This document shows, piece after piece, positions 54,523 through 62,859 of a stretch of DNA of 64,000 nt (positions are counted from its first letter, which is position 1; each line of letters begins with the position of its first letter). Made by a program: the position numbers and the translations under genes. The stretch is from positions 3,038,001 through 3,102,000 of the forward strand of contig OZ257144.1 in NCBI GenBank assembly GCA_965279205.1, written 5' to 3'. The notes under the pieces were generated by a model that worked only from the letters and a program-made list of their open reading frames with translations, did not search any database and was not told where the DNA came from. Origin of the DNA: UBA7672 sp965279205 (lineage in GTDB: Bacteria > Pseudomonadota > Alphaproteobacteria > Caulobacterales > Hyphomonadaceae).

Positions 54523-54572
54523 TCGCGGCACTACTGACATGACGTGGCAGCAGGGCGTGATAATCATCCGCC

Positions 54573-55463
54573 ATGGTCAAGCCACTTCCTCCGCTCAACG
54601 CCGTGCGCGCCTTCGAGGCCGCCTCGCGCCATCTCAACCTGTCCCGTGCAGCTGAGGAGCTGGGCGTCACGCAGGGCGCGATCTCCAAGCAGGTGATCGC
54701 GTTGGAGGATTTCATTGGCGTACAGTTGTTTCATCGCGAGCCCGGTGGCCTGCGCCTGACCAATGAGGGCGGATCCCTGAAGGAAGCGATAGAACCGGCC
54801 TTCACCACGCTGTCGGAAGCCTTCTCGCGCTATTCGCGGCGGGCGCCTCGATCAAACGTCATCCGGATCTCGACCGTCGCTTCCTTTGCTTCGCAATTCC
54901 TTGTCCCGCGCCTCACCAGATTCCGCGAGCTGTTCCCGGGCGTCGAACTGGAATTCATCACCTCTATCCGCCTGGTCGACCTGGCGCGCGAGGAATACGA
55001 CATCGCTGTGCGCTATGGCCCGGGTGGATGGGATGGCCTGATCTCGACGGTCCTGGCCGATGGCGTGCTGATCCCTGTGTGCGCTCCGGCCGTGTTTGAG
55101 CGAGCAGGCGGCAATCTTGCCAAGCTCCTCGCCAGCAACCGGCGCATCCAGTCCTCGACCTACAATGAGTGGCGCAACTGGACCGAGGCCGCGGGAATCG
55201 ATCTGGCGGCTGTGACGCCCACCTACACGATCGAGGAATTCAGCGTCGCGATCGCCGCGGCGCTGCATGGCGAAGGCCTGATCCTGTCGCCGGACGTGCT
55301 GGTGCGAGACCGCATCCGCAAGGGCGAGCTGGTCGAGTTCTCGCCGGTAAGGATCAAGACCGGTTATTGCTATCACATAGCGCATACAACCAATGCGCTG
55401 CGGCGGCCGGTGGTCGGCGATATCGTCGCCTGGCTGAAGGCGGAAGCCTCGGGCAATCCCTAG
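54573..55463 (+). CDS. LysR-type regulator, first copy
   Basis: The 296-residue protein is a LysR regulator of the GcvA-like group. The N-terminal helix-turn-helix is in LPPLNAVRAFEAASRHLNLSRAAEELGVTQGAISKQV and is followed by a periplasmic-binding-like effector domain. A UrcA-family gene follows on the same strand, and a closely similar LysR-UrcA pair comes next (56164-57545). The regulator may control its own UrcA neighbour (inference). Confidence 0.92.
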   Translation: MVKPLPPLNAVRAFEAASRHLNLSRAAEELGVTQGAISKQVIALEDFIGVQLFHREPGGLRLTNEGGSLKEAIEPAFTTLSEAFSRYSRRAPRSNVIRISTVASFASQFLVPRLTRFRELFPGVELEFITSIRLVDLAREEYDIAVRYGPGGWDGLISTVLADGVLIPVCAPAVFERAGGNLAKLLASNRRIQSSTYNEWRNWTEAAGIDLAAVTPTYTIEEFSVAIAAALHGEGLILSPDVLVRDRIRKGELVEFSPVRIKTGYCYHIAHTTNALRRPVVGDIVAWLKAEASGNP

Positions 55464-55653
55464 GCGAACGCCCGTAAGCCGGATTACGGAAGCGCAATCG
55501 CCTCTCCTTCAAGGTTTCGATGCTCCGCACGTGCATGAGATTTACTCATGCCGTCTCAGCGGGCTTCTCGATTCCGCTTCGGGCCAACCTCCCCCATATG
55601 TTCTCCCGAGCCCGCAGAGACGGGTGAAACGAGAAGAGAGAAAGACCTCCCCA

Positions 55654-55980
55654 ATGATCACGCCAATCCTCAAGCTGTATGCCGTTCCGGTCGCCCTCCT
55701 GGTGATGGCCGGCGGACTGGCCGCACCTCACGCGGTCGCGGAAGGAACGACGAAATCGTTTCAGGCTGCCCTGACCTACAACGCCAAGGCGCCCGCCGCG
55801 AACATCTATGCCGACCTCAAGCGTGCTGCCGAGCGCGCCTGCGCCGCCGCCGGGACGCGTTCACTCCATGTCCGCGTCCAGGAGCAGCAGTGCGCCGCCG
55901 ACCTCCTCAAGGCGGCGGTGGAGAAAATTGCCCGACCTGACGTTGCGCAGGTCCTCCACGCGAACACCGACGCTGGCTGA
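55654..55980 (+). CDS. UrcA-family secreted protein, first copy
   Basis: The 108-residue protein has a signal peptide (cleavage after AVA) and the UrcA pattern: VxLTYNAKAPAANIYADLKRAAERAC, then a second Cys (QEQQC) and a helical end. UrcA proteins are small exported proteins of Caulobacterales and Sphingomonadales with unknown function. It follows a LysR gene by 190 bases and ends before a terminator-like inverted repeat. Confidence 0.88.
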   Translation: MITPILKLYAVPVALLVMAGGLAAPHAVAEGTTKSFQAALTYNAKAPAANIYADLKRAAERACAAAGTRSLHVRVQEQQCAADLLKAAVEKIARPDVAQVLHANTDAG

Positions 55981-56036
55981 CCCCCGGCAGGCATCACGAT
56001 AACCGCGCATCGCGACGACACGGTGCGCGGCTGAAA

Positions 56037-56091
56037 GGCCGGAAGCCCGCCCAGTCCCCAACCCTCGGGGAAAGGGGCGATGCTTCCGGCC
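56037..56091 (+). terminator. Terminator-like inverted repeat after the first UrcA gene
   Basis: GGCCGGAAGC at 56037-56046 pairs perfectly with GCTTCCGGCC at 56082-56091. The loop itself holds a small CCCC...GGGG stem. There is no T-tract, so if it ends transcription it may do so with Rho. Confidence 0.45.
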
Positions 56092-56163
56092 CAAAGCCGT
56101 TTTGGCCTGCCCCAAACGCTCCCCTGATGGCGCCGGATTTCCGATATGCTAGTCACGCCTGCG

Positions 56164-57054
56164 ATGACGCGGTCCCTTCCCCCGTTGAACGCCGTGCGCG
56201 CCTTCGAGGCCGCTTCGCGCCATCTGAGCTTTTCCCGCGCCGCCGACGAGCTGGGCGTGACCCAGGGCGCCATCTCCAAGCATGTGATTGCACTGGAAGA
56301 CTTCATCGGCGCGCAGGTTTTTGTGCGCTCGCCGACCGGCCTGTCGCTGACCCAGGAGGGCTACACCCTCATGGAGGCGCTGCGCCCGGCTTTCGCGATG
56401 ATGACCGACGCCTTTGCGCACTATCATCGCCGTCCGCCGCGTTCGAGCGTCTGCCGCATCGCCACGCTGGCGTCCTTCGCCGCGCAATTCCTGGTGCCGC
56501 GCCTGCCCGAATTCCGGCAGCGCTATCCCGACATCGAGATCGAACTGATCACCTCGATCCGCCTCGTCGACCTCACCCGGGAGGAAGCCGATATCGCTGT
56601 GCGGTATGGGCTTGGCGAGTATGAAGGCCTGGTCGCAACGCCTCTCATGAAGGGCCTGCTGGTGCCGGTCTGCTCGCCGGCGCTGGTGGAGAAAGCCGGC
56701 GGCGACGTCATGCGGCTGTTTGCGAGCGCCCGTCGCATCCAGACCGCCGGCTACAATGAATGGCGTGACTGGTCGAAGGTCGCGAAGATCGATTTCGCCG
56801 ACAGCCAGGCGTCTTACGTGATCGAGGATTTCCTCGTGGCGCTGAAGGCGCTGATCACCGGCCAGGGCCTCGCCCTGCTGCCGCAGGCGCTGGTGCAGGA
56901 CCAGATCACATCCGGCGAACTGGCGCAGTTCTCATCCATCCCGCTGGAAGTTGAACACACCTTCCACCTCGCGCACACCCTCGCCTCCGCGAAGCGGCCC
57001 TTCGTGCAGGATGTGATCAACTGGCTGAAGACGTCGGTCGCCCACCTCGACTGA
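56164..57054 (+). CDS. LysR-type regulator, second copy
   Basis: The 296-residue paralogue of the regulator at 54573-55463 has the same start (LPPLNAVRAFEAASRHLSFSR, GVTQGAISKHVIALEDFIG) and the same effector-domain landmarks (YDIAVRYG against ADIAVRYG, AGYNEWRDW against STYNEWRNW). The start at 56164 gives the same length as the paralogue; ATG 56146 is also in frame. A UrcA gene follows, as with the first copy. Confidence 0.9.
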   Translation: MTRSLPPLNAVRAFEAASRHLSFSRAADELGVTQGAISKHVIALEDFIGAQVFVRSPTGLSLTQEGYTLMEALRPAFAMMTDAFAHYHRRPPRSSVCRIATLASFAAQFLVPRLPEFRQRYPDIEIELITSIRLVDLTREEADIAVRYGLGEYEGLVATPLMKGLLVPVCSPALVEKAGGDVMRLFASARRIQTAGYNEWRDWSKVAKIDFADSQASYVIEDFLVALKALITGQGLALLPQALVQDQITSGELAQFSSIPLEVEHTFHLAHTLASAKRPFVQDVINWLKTSVAHLD

Positions 57055-57224
57055 ACATCTTCGAAGGCGGGCGAGATGAACGCGCCGCAATGCTTGCGGC
57101 TTTTTTCCGGCATGACTTTTCTTCGCAACCTCGTCGCGACCTGCTCCATTCCAGCGGCGCGATAATTGCGGCAAGTGTCCTCTCAGCTCGCGACAAGACG
57201 AGCGATTCAAAAAGGACCTCCCCT

Positions 57225-57545
57225 ATGACTGCCATAAAAACAAAAACGCCTGCCCTCCTCACCGTCGCCCTGCTCGCGATGGTAGCGCTCTTTGCCGGCC
57301 CGACGGCTTCGGCAAAGACATCGGCGCAGGTTTTCCGCGTGACCTTCGCCTACAACCCTGCCGACAGCGCAGAGACCATCTACGCGCAGCTCCACAAGAC
57401 GGCGTTCAGCGCTTGTGTTCGCAATGTACCGCCGATGGTGACGCCGAGTGCGGTGCGCAGGTGCACGATGTCCGTGGTGAAAAGCGCCGTGAGCGTCATG
57501 GATCGTACCGACGTCGCTGAGCTTCATCGCGTCAAGACGTCCTGA
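57225..57545 (+). CDS. UrcA-family secreted protein, second copy
   Basis: The 106-residue protein has a signal peptide (cleavage after ASA) and the UrcA core FRVTFAYNPADSAETIYAQLHKTAFSAC with a second Cys (VRRC). AAAAAGGACCTCCCC precedes the ATG. It is more divergent from the first UrcA than the two LysR proteins are from each other. Confidence 0.87.
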   Translation: MTAIKTKTPALLTVALLAMVALFAGPTASAKTSAQVFRVTFAYNPADSAETIYAQLHKTAFSACVRNVPPMVTPSAVRRCTMSVVKSAVSVMDRTDVAELHRVKTS

Positions 57546-57551
57546 TTTTCG

Positions 57552-57620
57552 TCAACACCGACAACACCGACAACACCGGCGCCGGCGACACCGGCGGCGG
57601 CGGTGACACCGACCAGGGGC
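57552..57620. repeat. Short tandem ACACCGAC-like repeat
   Basis: Just after the second UrcA gene, imperfect repeats of CAACACCGA and CGGCGACACCGG make up a low-complexity tract of about 70 bases. It lies in an intergenic gap (57546-57754) with no other visible feature. Confidence 0.5.
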
Positions 57621-57754
57621 TGTAAGAGAGACGCCAGCCCTGTGGCGAGCGAGCCGGGATCCACCACACCCACATCCCGCGGGTCCCGGTTCGCTTTGCC
57701 GCGCCTATGAACGCAGGCTTGCGCCAGCGGCCTCGCCGCGCCATGTCCTGCGCC

Positions 57755-58174
57755 ATGAGTGTTTCTGACCAGGCTGCACAGCTGCGCGACGACTTCGCCT
57801 TCCTTGGCGACTGGGAAGCGCGCTTCACGCACCTCATCGACCTCGGCAAGGCGCTGCCTCCGCTCGAGCCCAGTGAATACGCCGAGGCCAACAAGATCCG
57901 CGGCTGCTCCAGCCAGGTGTGGCTTGTTGCCGAACCGTCCCCAACCGCACCCGGCGCGCTTCGCTTCCGCGGCGCGTCGGACGCGCTGATCGTCGCGGGG
58001 TTGGTCGCCATGCTGTTGCACCTGTTCTCTGAACAGCAGCCCGCCGACATCCTCGCCTTCGATGCGCCGGGCTTCTTCCGCGAGATCGGTGTTGCTGACG
58101 CGCTCACCCCGCAACGTTCCAACGGCCTCGCCTCCATGCTCGCCCGCATCCGCGAAATCTCTGCTTCCGCCTAG
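57755..58174 (+). CDS. sufE: SufE-family Fe-S assembly protein
   Basis: The 139-residue protein would accept sulfur from the cysteine desulfurase SufS for iron-sulfur cluster assembly. It has the family layout: DFAFLGDWEARFTHLIDLGK and KIRGCSSQVWLVAE, in which the Cys is the sulfur acceptor, followed by SDALIVAGLVAMLL. ATG 57743 is an alternative start. It is convergent with the GafZ-like gene; both stops lie in one CTAG. Confidence 0.92.
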   Translation: MSVSDQAAQLRDDFAFLGDWEARFTHLIDLGKALPPLEPSEYAEANKIRGCSSQVWLVAEPSPTAPGALRFRGASDALIVAGLVAMLLHLFSEQQPADILAFDAPGFFREIGVADALTPQRSNGLASMLARIREISASA

Positions 58175-58932
58175 CGCACGCCGTCATAGGCATCGGCTAC
58201 CGCCTCCAGCGTCTCCGCCAACCGGATGAAGAGCACGCGCCGCTTCAGCCCGAAGCGCCGCTGGAGCGCACCTATCGCGGCGCCCTCGACGCATAGCGCC
58301 CACGCCATGGCGAACGCGTCCTCGCCGATCACGGCCTCCAAGCGCCGCAGACGCCGCGTTGCATCGCGCGCAGCGCCTCGCCGCCCGCCCTCGACGCCGC
58401 TTCGTCTGTTCCTGTCGGCAGGCCCCGCATCCCAGTCCATGGTCAGCCGACTGTCGTTCGCCTGCAGCTCCGCATCGCGGATCACACGCAGCCCCGCCTC
58501 TGCGCCGCGCAGGTTCAGCGGCCCCAGCCCCTCGCGCGCCTTGTGCGCCAACGCCATGAAGCCCACGCCCCGTCGCGTCGACCGCCGCACGCCGACCGCC
58601 GCGAACACCCACGGCGCCAGCTTCGGCGCCGCCACGGCGTCGCCCGCGAACCGCACCGCGAGCACGTACGCATCCTCCCCCGCCGCCACGATCAGCCCCT
58701 CGGCCGCCAGCGCGTCGACCTCCACCTGCTCCAGCCGCACCTGCGCGCGCCGCCGCCGGTCCCCCTTCGCCAGCACGCCCCAGCCCTCACCACTCCCGCG
58801 CAGCCTCACCAGCCGGCGTCCGCTGATCCGCAGCGCGCGCAGCGCACGCTCCACGCACCGCTCCCGCACATCCTCCGCCGCCTCCGCAGCCATGACCACG
58901 CGCACGCCCGCACTCATGCGAGCCCCACTCAT
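58171..58932 (-). CDS. DUF6456 protein, GafZ-like
   Basis: The 253-residue protein ends in a DUF6456-type domain: GPLNLRGAEAGLRVIRDAEL, DSRLTMDWDAG, and LRRLEAVIGEDAFAMAWALCVEG leading to LQRRFGLKRRVLFIRLAETL. The middle part is basic. DUF6456 is the C-terminal domain of GafA, the activator of gene transfer agents in Rhodobacter. In Caulobacter it occurs as the separate protein GafZ, encoded next to GafY. Here the start overlaps the stop of the upstream GafY-like gene (ATGA at 58929-58932), so the two are coupled. A role in GTA activation is inferred from domain and pairing. Confidence 0.82.
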   Translation of the reverse strand: MSGARMSAGVRVVMAAEAAEDVRERCVERALRALRISGRRLVRLRGSGEGWGVLAKGDRRRRAQVRLEQVEVDALAAEGLIVAAGEDAYVLAVRFAGDAVAAPKLAPWVFAAVGVRRSTRRGVGFMALAHKAREGLGPLNLRGAEAGLRVIRDAELQANDSRLTMDWDAGPADRNRRSGVEGGRRGAARDATRRLRRLEAVIGEDAFAMAWALCVEGAAIGALQRRFGLKRRVLFIRLAETLEAVADAYDGVR

Positions 58933-59252
58933 GCCAGCACCGGCGCGCCGGCGGCCGAAGCCTCCAGCGCGTCCAGCCAGCGATCGAAGCTCGGCTCGTC
59001 GCGCCGCTCCTCCATCACCCGGCACGCATACGCCACGGTCGAGCGATCGCGCCCGAACGCCGCCGCCACGCGCGCCAGGCTCATGCCGAACGAGACGTAG
59101 GTGAGATACATCGCCACCTGCCGCGCAAAGGCGACACGCGTCGCGCGACTCTTGCCCGCCACCTGCTCGGGCGGCGCGCCCAGCGCTCCGGCCGCCAGCA
59201 CCACCGCCAGCCGCGCCCGCGCCTGATCCTTCTCCATATGTCCGAGATCCAT
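58929..59252 (-). CDS. DnaA-C-like helix-turn-helix protein, GafY-like
   Basis: The 107-residue protein contains a DnaA domain IV-like DNA-binding motif: AFARQVAMYLTYVSFGMSLARVAAAFGRDRSTVAYACRV, in which GRDRSTVAYA matches the DnaA signature helix. It lacks the AAA+ part, so it is a transcription factor rather than an initiator. AGGAGGTTGGA precedes the ATG. It is followed by a DUF6456 protein, the arrangement of gafYZ in Caulobacter. The left end of an IS element lies 44 bases upstream, so the native promoter may be lost or replaced. Confidence 0.82.
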   Translation of the reverse strand: MDLGHMEKDQARARLAVVLAAGALGAPPEQVAGKSRATRVAFARQVAMYLTYVSFGMSLARVAAAFGRDRSTVAYACRVMEERRDEPSFDRWLDALEASAAGAPVLA

Positions 59253-59295
59253 TCCAACCTCCTGAACTCGATCCGCGCACTATCGGTCCGGTCCG

Positions 59296-60455
59296 GAGGG
59301 TGTAGGATAACTTTCCTAATTATATACTTGACAAAGCTGGCCTGATTATCTACCTGTTGTTGCAGGAGATACGGCCATGAACCTTTCGCACCCGATTTTC
59401 ACGGACCCAGAAGCGGCCCGCGTCCATCTGGAAAACCAGCGCTGGCCTAACGGCCCGGTGTGCCCGCATTGCGGCGTCACCTCCGAACACGTCAAGGCAA
59501 TCTCTGGCGCGCGAGCGATGCCCTCACGCGCAAATCCCGAAGGCGCCGAGCGTCGCGGCCTCTACCAGTGCAACGCCTGCCGCCAGCAATTCACGGCGAC
59601 CGTCAAAACCATTTTCGAGCGTTCGAAAGTCCCGCTCAACAAGTGGCTGCTCGCCACCTACCTCATTTCGACGTCCAAGAAGGGCGTCTCTGCTCACCAG
59701 ATCCACCGCACGCTGGGCGTCACCTACAAGACCGCTTGGTTCATGCTCCACCGCATCCGTGAAGCCATGGGCGAGGACAACTCGACCTCTGGTCCTCTCG
59801 GTGGCGAAGGCAAGACCATCGAAGCGGACGAGACCTATATCGGCAAGCGTGACGTGCCTTACATCTCTCCGCGCCGCGATAGAGAGCAACGCCCCGTCAC
59901 CAAGTCCGGCAAATCAGGTGGTGCGCAGAAACGTGTCGTGATTGCTCTTGTCGAACGTGGTGGCCGCGTCCGTTCCTTCCATGTCCGCGTTGCGACTGTC
60001 CAACAGGTCCGCGACATCCTCGTGAAGAATGCCTCGCGCAAGTCCAAGCTCTATACCGACGAGTCCCGCCTCTACACGTCGACGGGTCGCGAGTTTGCCG
60101 AGCACGACACCGTCAATCACTCGTCCAAGGAATATGCGCGCGGCGAAGTCCACACCAACACCATCGAGAACACGTTCTCGGTCTTCAAGCGCGGCATGAC
60201 GGGCATCTACCAGCATTGCGGCGAAGCCCACCTGTTCCGCTACCTCCGTGAGTTCGACTTCCGCTTCAACCGCCGCACCGCTCTCGGCTGGAATGATCGC
60301 GACCGTCACAACGACCTGCTCGCCCGCGTCGGCGGCAAGCGCCTGACCTATCGGCGGATTGGTGAAGCCTCGCTCGCCTAAGCAGTTGGCGCGCTCCTAC
60401 GCGCGCTGGCTTGCTTTGCGAGGTATCGACTCAGAGCCGGACTCCTAGCACCCTC
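59296..60455 (+). mobile_element. IS1595-family insertion sequence
   Basis: An element of about 1.16 kb contains one transposase gene. Imperfect terminal inverted repeats are visible: GAGGGTGTAGGA at 59296-59307 and, at the right end, the complement of GAGGGTGCTAGGAG (about 60442-60455). I could not find a matching target-site duplication, so the ends are provisional. A TTGACA promoter-like site lies near 59328, in an AT-rich stretch unlike the neighbourhood. Confidence 0.6.
59377..60381 (+). CDS. IS1595-family transposase
   Basis: The 334-residue protein has an N-terminal zinc ribbon (CPHCGVT...CNACRQQF) and a helix-turn-helix region. The ISXO2-like DDE/N catalytic domain includes EADETYIGKR (first Asp), SKLYTDESRLY (second) and VHTNTIENTFSVFKRG (third acidic position, ENTFS). 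GCAGGAGATACGGCC precedes the ATG. It appears complete, so the element could be active. Confidence 0.93.
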   Translation: MNLSHPIFTDPEAARVHLENQRWPNGPVCPHCGVTSEHVKAISGARAMPSRANPEGAERRGLYQCNACRQQFTATVKTIFERSKVPLNKWLLATYLISTSKKGVSAHQIHRTLGVTYKTAWFMLHRIREAMGEDNSTSGPLGGEGKTIEADETYIGKRDVPYISPRRDREQRPVTKSGKSGGAQKRVVIALVERGGRVRSFHVRVATVQQVRDILVKNASRKSKLYTDESRLYTSTGREFAEHDTVNHSSKEYARGEVHTNTIENTFSVFKRGMTGIYQHCGEAHLFRYLREFDFRFNRRTALGWNDRDRHNDLLARVGGKRLTYRRIGEASLA

Positions 60456-60461
60456 GCTGCT

Positions 60462-60764
60462 ATGGAAATGAAGGATGACCCCGCCGCCCAAGAGCACATC
60501 GCCAACTTTGAAAAAGACGGCGAGGTGCTTGTGCGGAGGCAGACTAGGAGCGGCGCCTACCCGCCACGCATCCAAAAATACGCCGAGGACTGGTTAGAGC
60601 GTAAGGAACTTTTGCGGCACGAGCGGTTCACAGCGCAGGATCGCCAGATCGCGAGCAGCGCGAAGAACGCTGCGTGGATAGCTGCGGTCATGGCGTTGAT
60701 CGCCAACATCATCGCCGTGGCGGCGCTGATCATTGCATACCTTGTCTTTGTAAGAGGCGATTAG
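60462..60764 (+). CDS. Small membrane-anchored hypothetical protein
   Basis: The roughly 100-residue protein has a charged helical N-terminus (AAQEHIANFEKDGEVLVRRQ, ERKELLRHERFTAQDRQI) and one C-terminal transmembrane helix (about 68-97). It begins just after the IS right end. No family was recognised; such proteins often accompany accessory regions. Confidence 0.55.
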   Translation: MEMKDDPAAQEHIANFEKDGEVLVRRQTRSGAYPPRIQKYAEDWLERKELLRHERFTAQDRQIASSAKNAAWIAAVMALIANIIAVAALIIAYLVFVRGD

Positions 60765-60922
60765 CGGCGTTCCCAATTCCATGGCTTCGCTTTTTTGCGT
60801 GGCGTCTTGGGTGCGGTTGGCGAGGTCGAGCCAACCTTCAGGTCTTTGTTCTGCTTCGGCGCGGAGCCAAGCATCCGCTTAAGCGCGTCGTTGAATTTTG
60901 GATCTTTAGAGGGGTTGGACAT
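60761..60922 (-). CDS. Small basic hypothetical protein
   Basis: The 53-residue Lys/Pro-rich protein (MSNPSKDPKFNDALKRMLGS, then a basic tail) has no known domain. Its start codon overlaps the start codon of the gene on the other strand (60920-60923), and only a weak AAGG precedes it. It may not be expressed if the opposite gene is. Confidence 0.4.
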   Translation of the reverse strand: MSNPSKDPKFNDALKRMLGSAPKQNKDLKVGSTSPTAPKTPRKKAKPWNWERR

Positions 60923-61268
60923 GCCAGACGACCTTGTTGAAATCAAAGAGCGTATCCAGGTGGCTCGCGATGAGATGCCGGCGCTCAAGACACTAGCAGA
61001 GAGTTTTTGCGCCAACCATCTGCCAATAATTCGCCGAGGCACAGGCTTTGCGGTGCTTCTCAATCCTTCCGCAGGCAACACGCTTAATCTTTACATCAAG
61101 CAGACGGCAGAGGTCACAACAGCCAAGGCGCTGTGCGCTTGGCGGGATGAGCGAGCCGCAGGAGCGGACGCTACGAACCGGGATCTGGTTTGCGGGATAT
61201 TTGCTTCAATGCGTTGCCAACAGAGGCGAAGCCACCCGCTGAATGGGCAAGCGCGAGTTCGAGATTGA
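60921..61268 (+). CDS. Hypothetical protein, possibly truncated
   Basis: The 115-residue protein begins MPDDLVEIKERIQVARDEMP, with TTAGAGGGGTTGGAC before the ATG. The first 85 residues look coherent. The last 30 overlap the convergent fragment at 61171-61536 and look like out-of-frame reading, so the gene may have lost its true end. Confidence 0.45.
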   Translation: MPDDLVEIKERIQVARDEMPALKTLAESFCANHLPIIRRGTGFAVLLNPSAGNTLNLYIKQTAEVTTAKALCAWRDERAAGADATNRDLVCGIFASMRCQQRRSHPLNGQARVRD

Positions 61269-61536
61269 ATTGCCACAAGTCATTCGCCAGCGCGTCGATC
61301 TTTTTTACAACCTCGAACGTGCCGGCGTAGTCCAGCACCCAGTCGAACGGAGGCCGGGGCTTGCCGAGCCCAAACGTTCGGGTCTGCGTCAGGTCTCCCG
61401 GCTTAGTCGGGCCCTCGCCCCATGCGCCATGAACAATGCGGTCACGCATCTGCTCAACTTCTGCGACCCTGACCAACAACGCCAGAAGCGCCGTGCGGTG
61501 AGGTTCACCGCCAACCCAGACGCGGCGACGAAGCAA
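61171..61536 (-). pseudogene. Fragment of a HEPN-like protein
   Basis: The frame encodes VEQMRDRIVHGAWGEG, then DWVLDYAGTFEVVKKIDALAN and a helical end. RDRIVHG carries an R-x4-H arrangement like HEPN-type RNases and related proteins. The first 20 or so residues lie against the broken end of the hipA-like gene and look unrelated, and no good start exists. It is probably the 3' part of a gene whose 5' part was lost. Confidence 0.4.
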
Positions 61537-62693
61537 TCAGCTTCGAGTACCACCCCGACTGGCTCGACGATCCCGCCCGCTTCGCGCTTGAACCAGCTCT
61601 AAATCTCGGTCGTGGCGCCTTTGCGCCCCCTGCGGGCGCTCCAATGTTTGGATCGATGGGCGATTCCGCGCCCGACACCTGGGGCCGGCGCCTCATGCAA
61701 CGTGCGGAACGGAGGGCGGCCCAACGCGAAGGCCGCGTAGTCCGAACCCTGATGGAGGCAGACTACCTGCTCGGGGTTTCAGATCTCTCGCGTCTGGGAG
61801 CATTGCGTTTTCGGCTGGACGGCCAGCAAGAGTTTCAAGCCACGCTGGCCGGTGGCGTTCCGGGCCTCCTGGAACTTGGGCGCCTGCTTGACGTGACCGA
61901 TCGCGTTCTTCGCGACGAAGAGACAGATGACGATCTTCAACTCATTTTCGCGCCGGGCTCATCGCTCGGCGGCGCTCGCCCCAAAGCATCAATCGTCGAC
62001 CAACACAACAACCTATCAATCGCCAAGTTTCCCAAGGAAATCGACGAATACAGCATCGAGACCTGGGAACACATTGCGATGCGACTTGCCGCAAGAGCGG
62101 GCATTACTGTTCCCGACAACAGGCTCGTCCATGTTCTGGGAAGGCCGGTCCTGCTATCGCGCCGCTTCGATCGAACCAATGGCGGTCGCACACCCTTTCT
62201 CTCCGCGCTTTCCATGATGGGTCTTCGGGACGGCGCAACGGCAAGCTATCCGGAACTGGTTGACGTACTGGCCAGATACGGCGCTCAGACCGCTGCAGAC
62301 ACGGACGAGATTTATCGGCGCATGTCCTTCAACGTGATGGTGTCCAATGTCGACGATCACCTGCGCAACCACGGCTTCCTTTGGGCCGGCCGGAACGGGT
62401 GGATGCTGTCGCCGGCTTACGATCTCAATCCTACGCCGGCGGACGTGCGCCAGAGGATTCTTACAACCAACATCACGCTCGATGCCGGGGATTGCGACAC
62501 CGACCTGCTTTTGTCAGCCGCGGAATTCTTCAACCTGAGACAGGACGCAGCCAGGGCGATCATTCGGCAAACTGCCGAGGCAGCAAGCAACTGGCGAACC
62601 GAGGCGGAATCCATCGGCGTCCGACGCGCCGAAATCGAACGGCTATCAAGCGCGTTCGAGCATGATGCAATGGCCAAAGGACTGGCCCTTTAG
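61518..62693 (+). pseudogene. HipA-like serine/threonine kinase, 5'-truncated
   Basis: About 390 residues match a HipA-family protein from its N-terminal subdomain (RGDEAISFEYHPDWLDDPARF) onward. The kinase core is intact: SIAKFPKEIDEYSIETWEH, LSRRFDR, the catalytic loop NVDDHLRNHGFLW and the metal-binding SPAYDLNP. About 20-30 residues of the usual start are missing; a stop lies upstream at 61470 and the first ATG is at 61644, inside the N-terminal subdomain. No HipB antitoxin gene is adjacent. It might still be translated from 61644, giving a 349-residue protein without most of the N-subdomain. Confidence 0.7.
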
Positions 62694-62859
62694 GAGCGGA
62701 AGCCGCGCCACCCCCTGCGACACACCGCCCATCCTGTGGGTTGTTACATAACTGACGCAGAAGCTTCACGCAGCAGTCGCGCCGCTCGCCTAACCCCCAG
62801 CCGGTCGGACCCAGCCCTCGTCGGGCGTGGCCGCAAACTCGGGAAGATGAGGGGAACTC

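Noticed and set aside
57552..57620. Tandem ACACCGAC-like tract as a phase-variable switch
   Set aside because: The repeats are imperfect, lie after a stop codon and do not touch any promoter or start I can identify.
57524..58114. Minus-strand open frames over the sufE-like gene
   Set aside because: They have no recognisable domain and no ribosome-binding site, while the plus-strand SufE motifs are clear.
62694..62859. Possible Pho box before the porin
   Set aside because: TGTTACATAACTGAC has only a loose resemblance to the consensus and lacks a second clear half-site.
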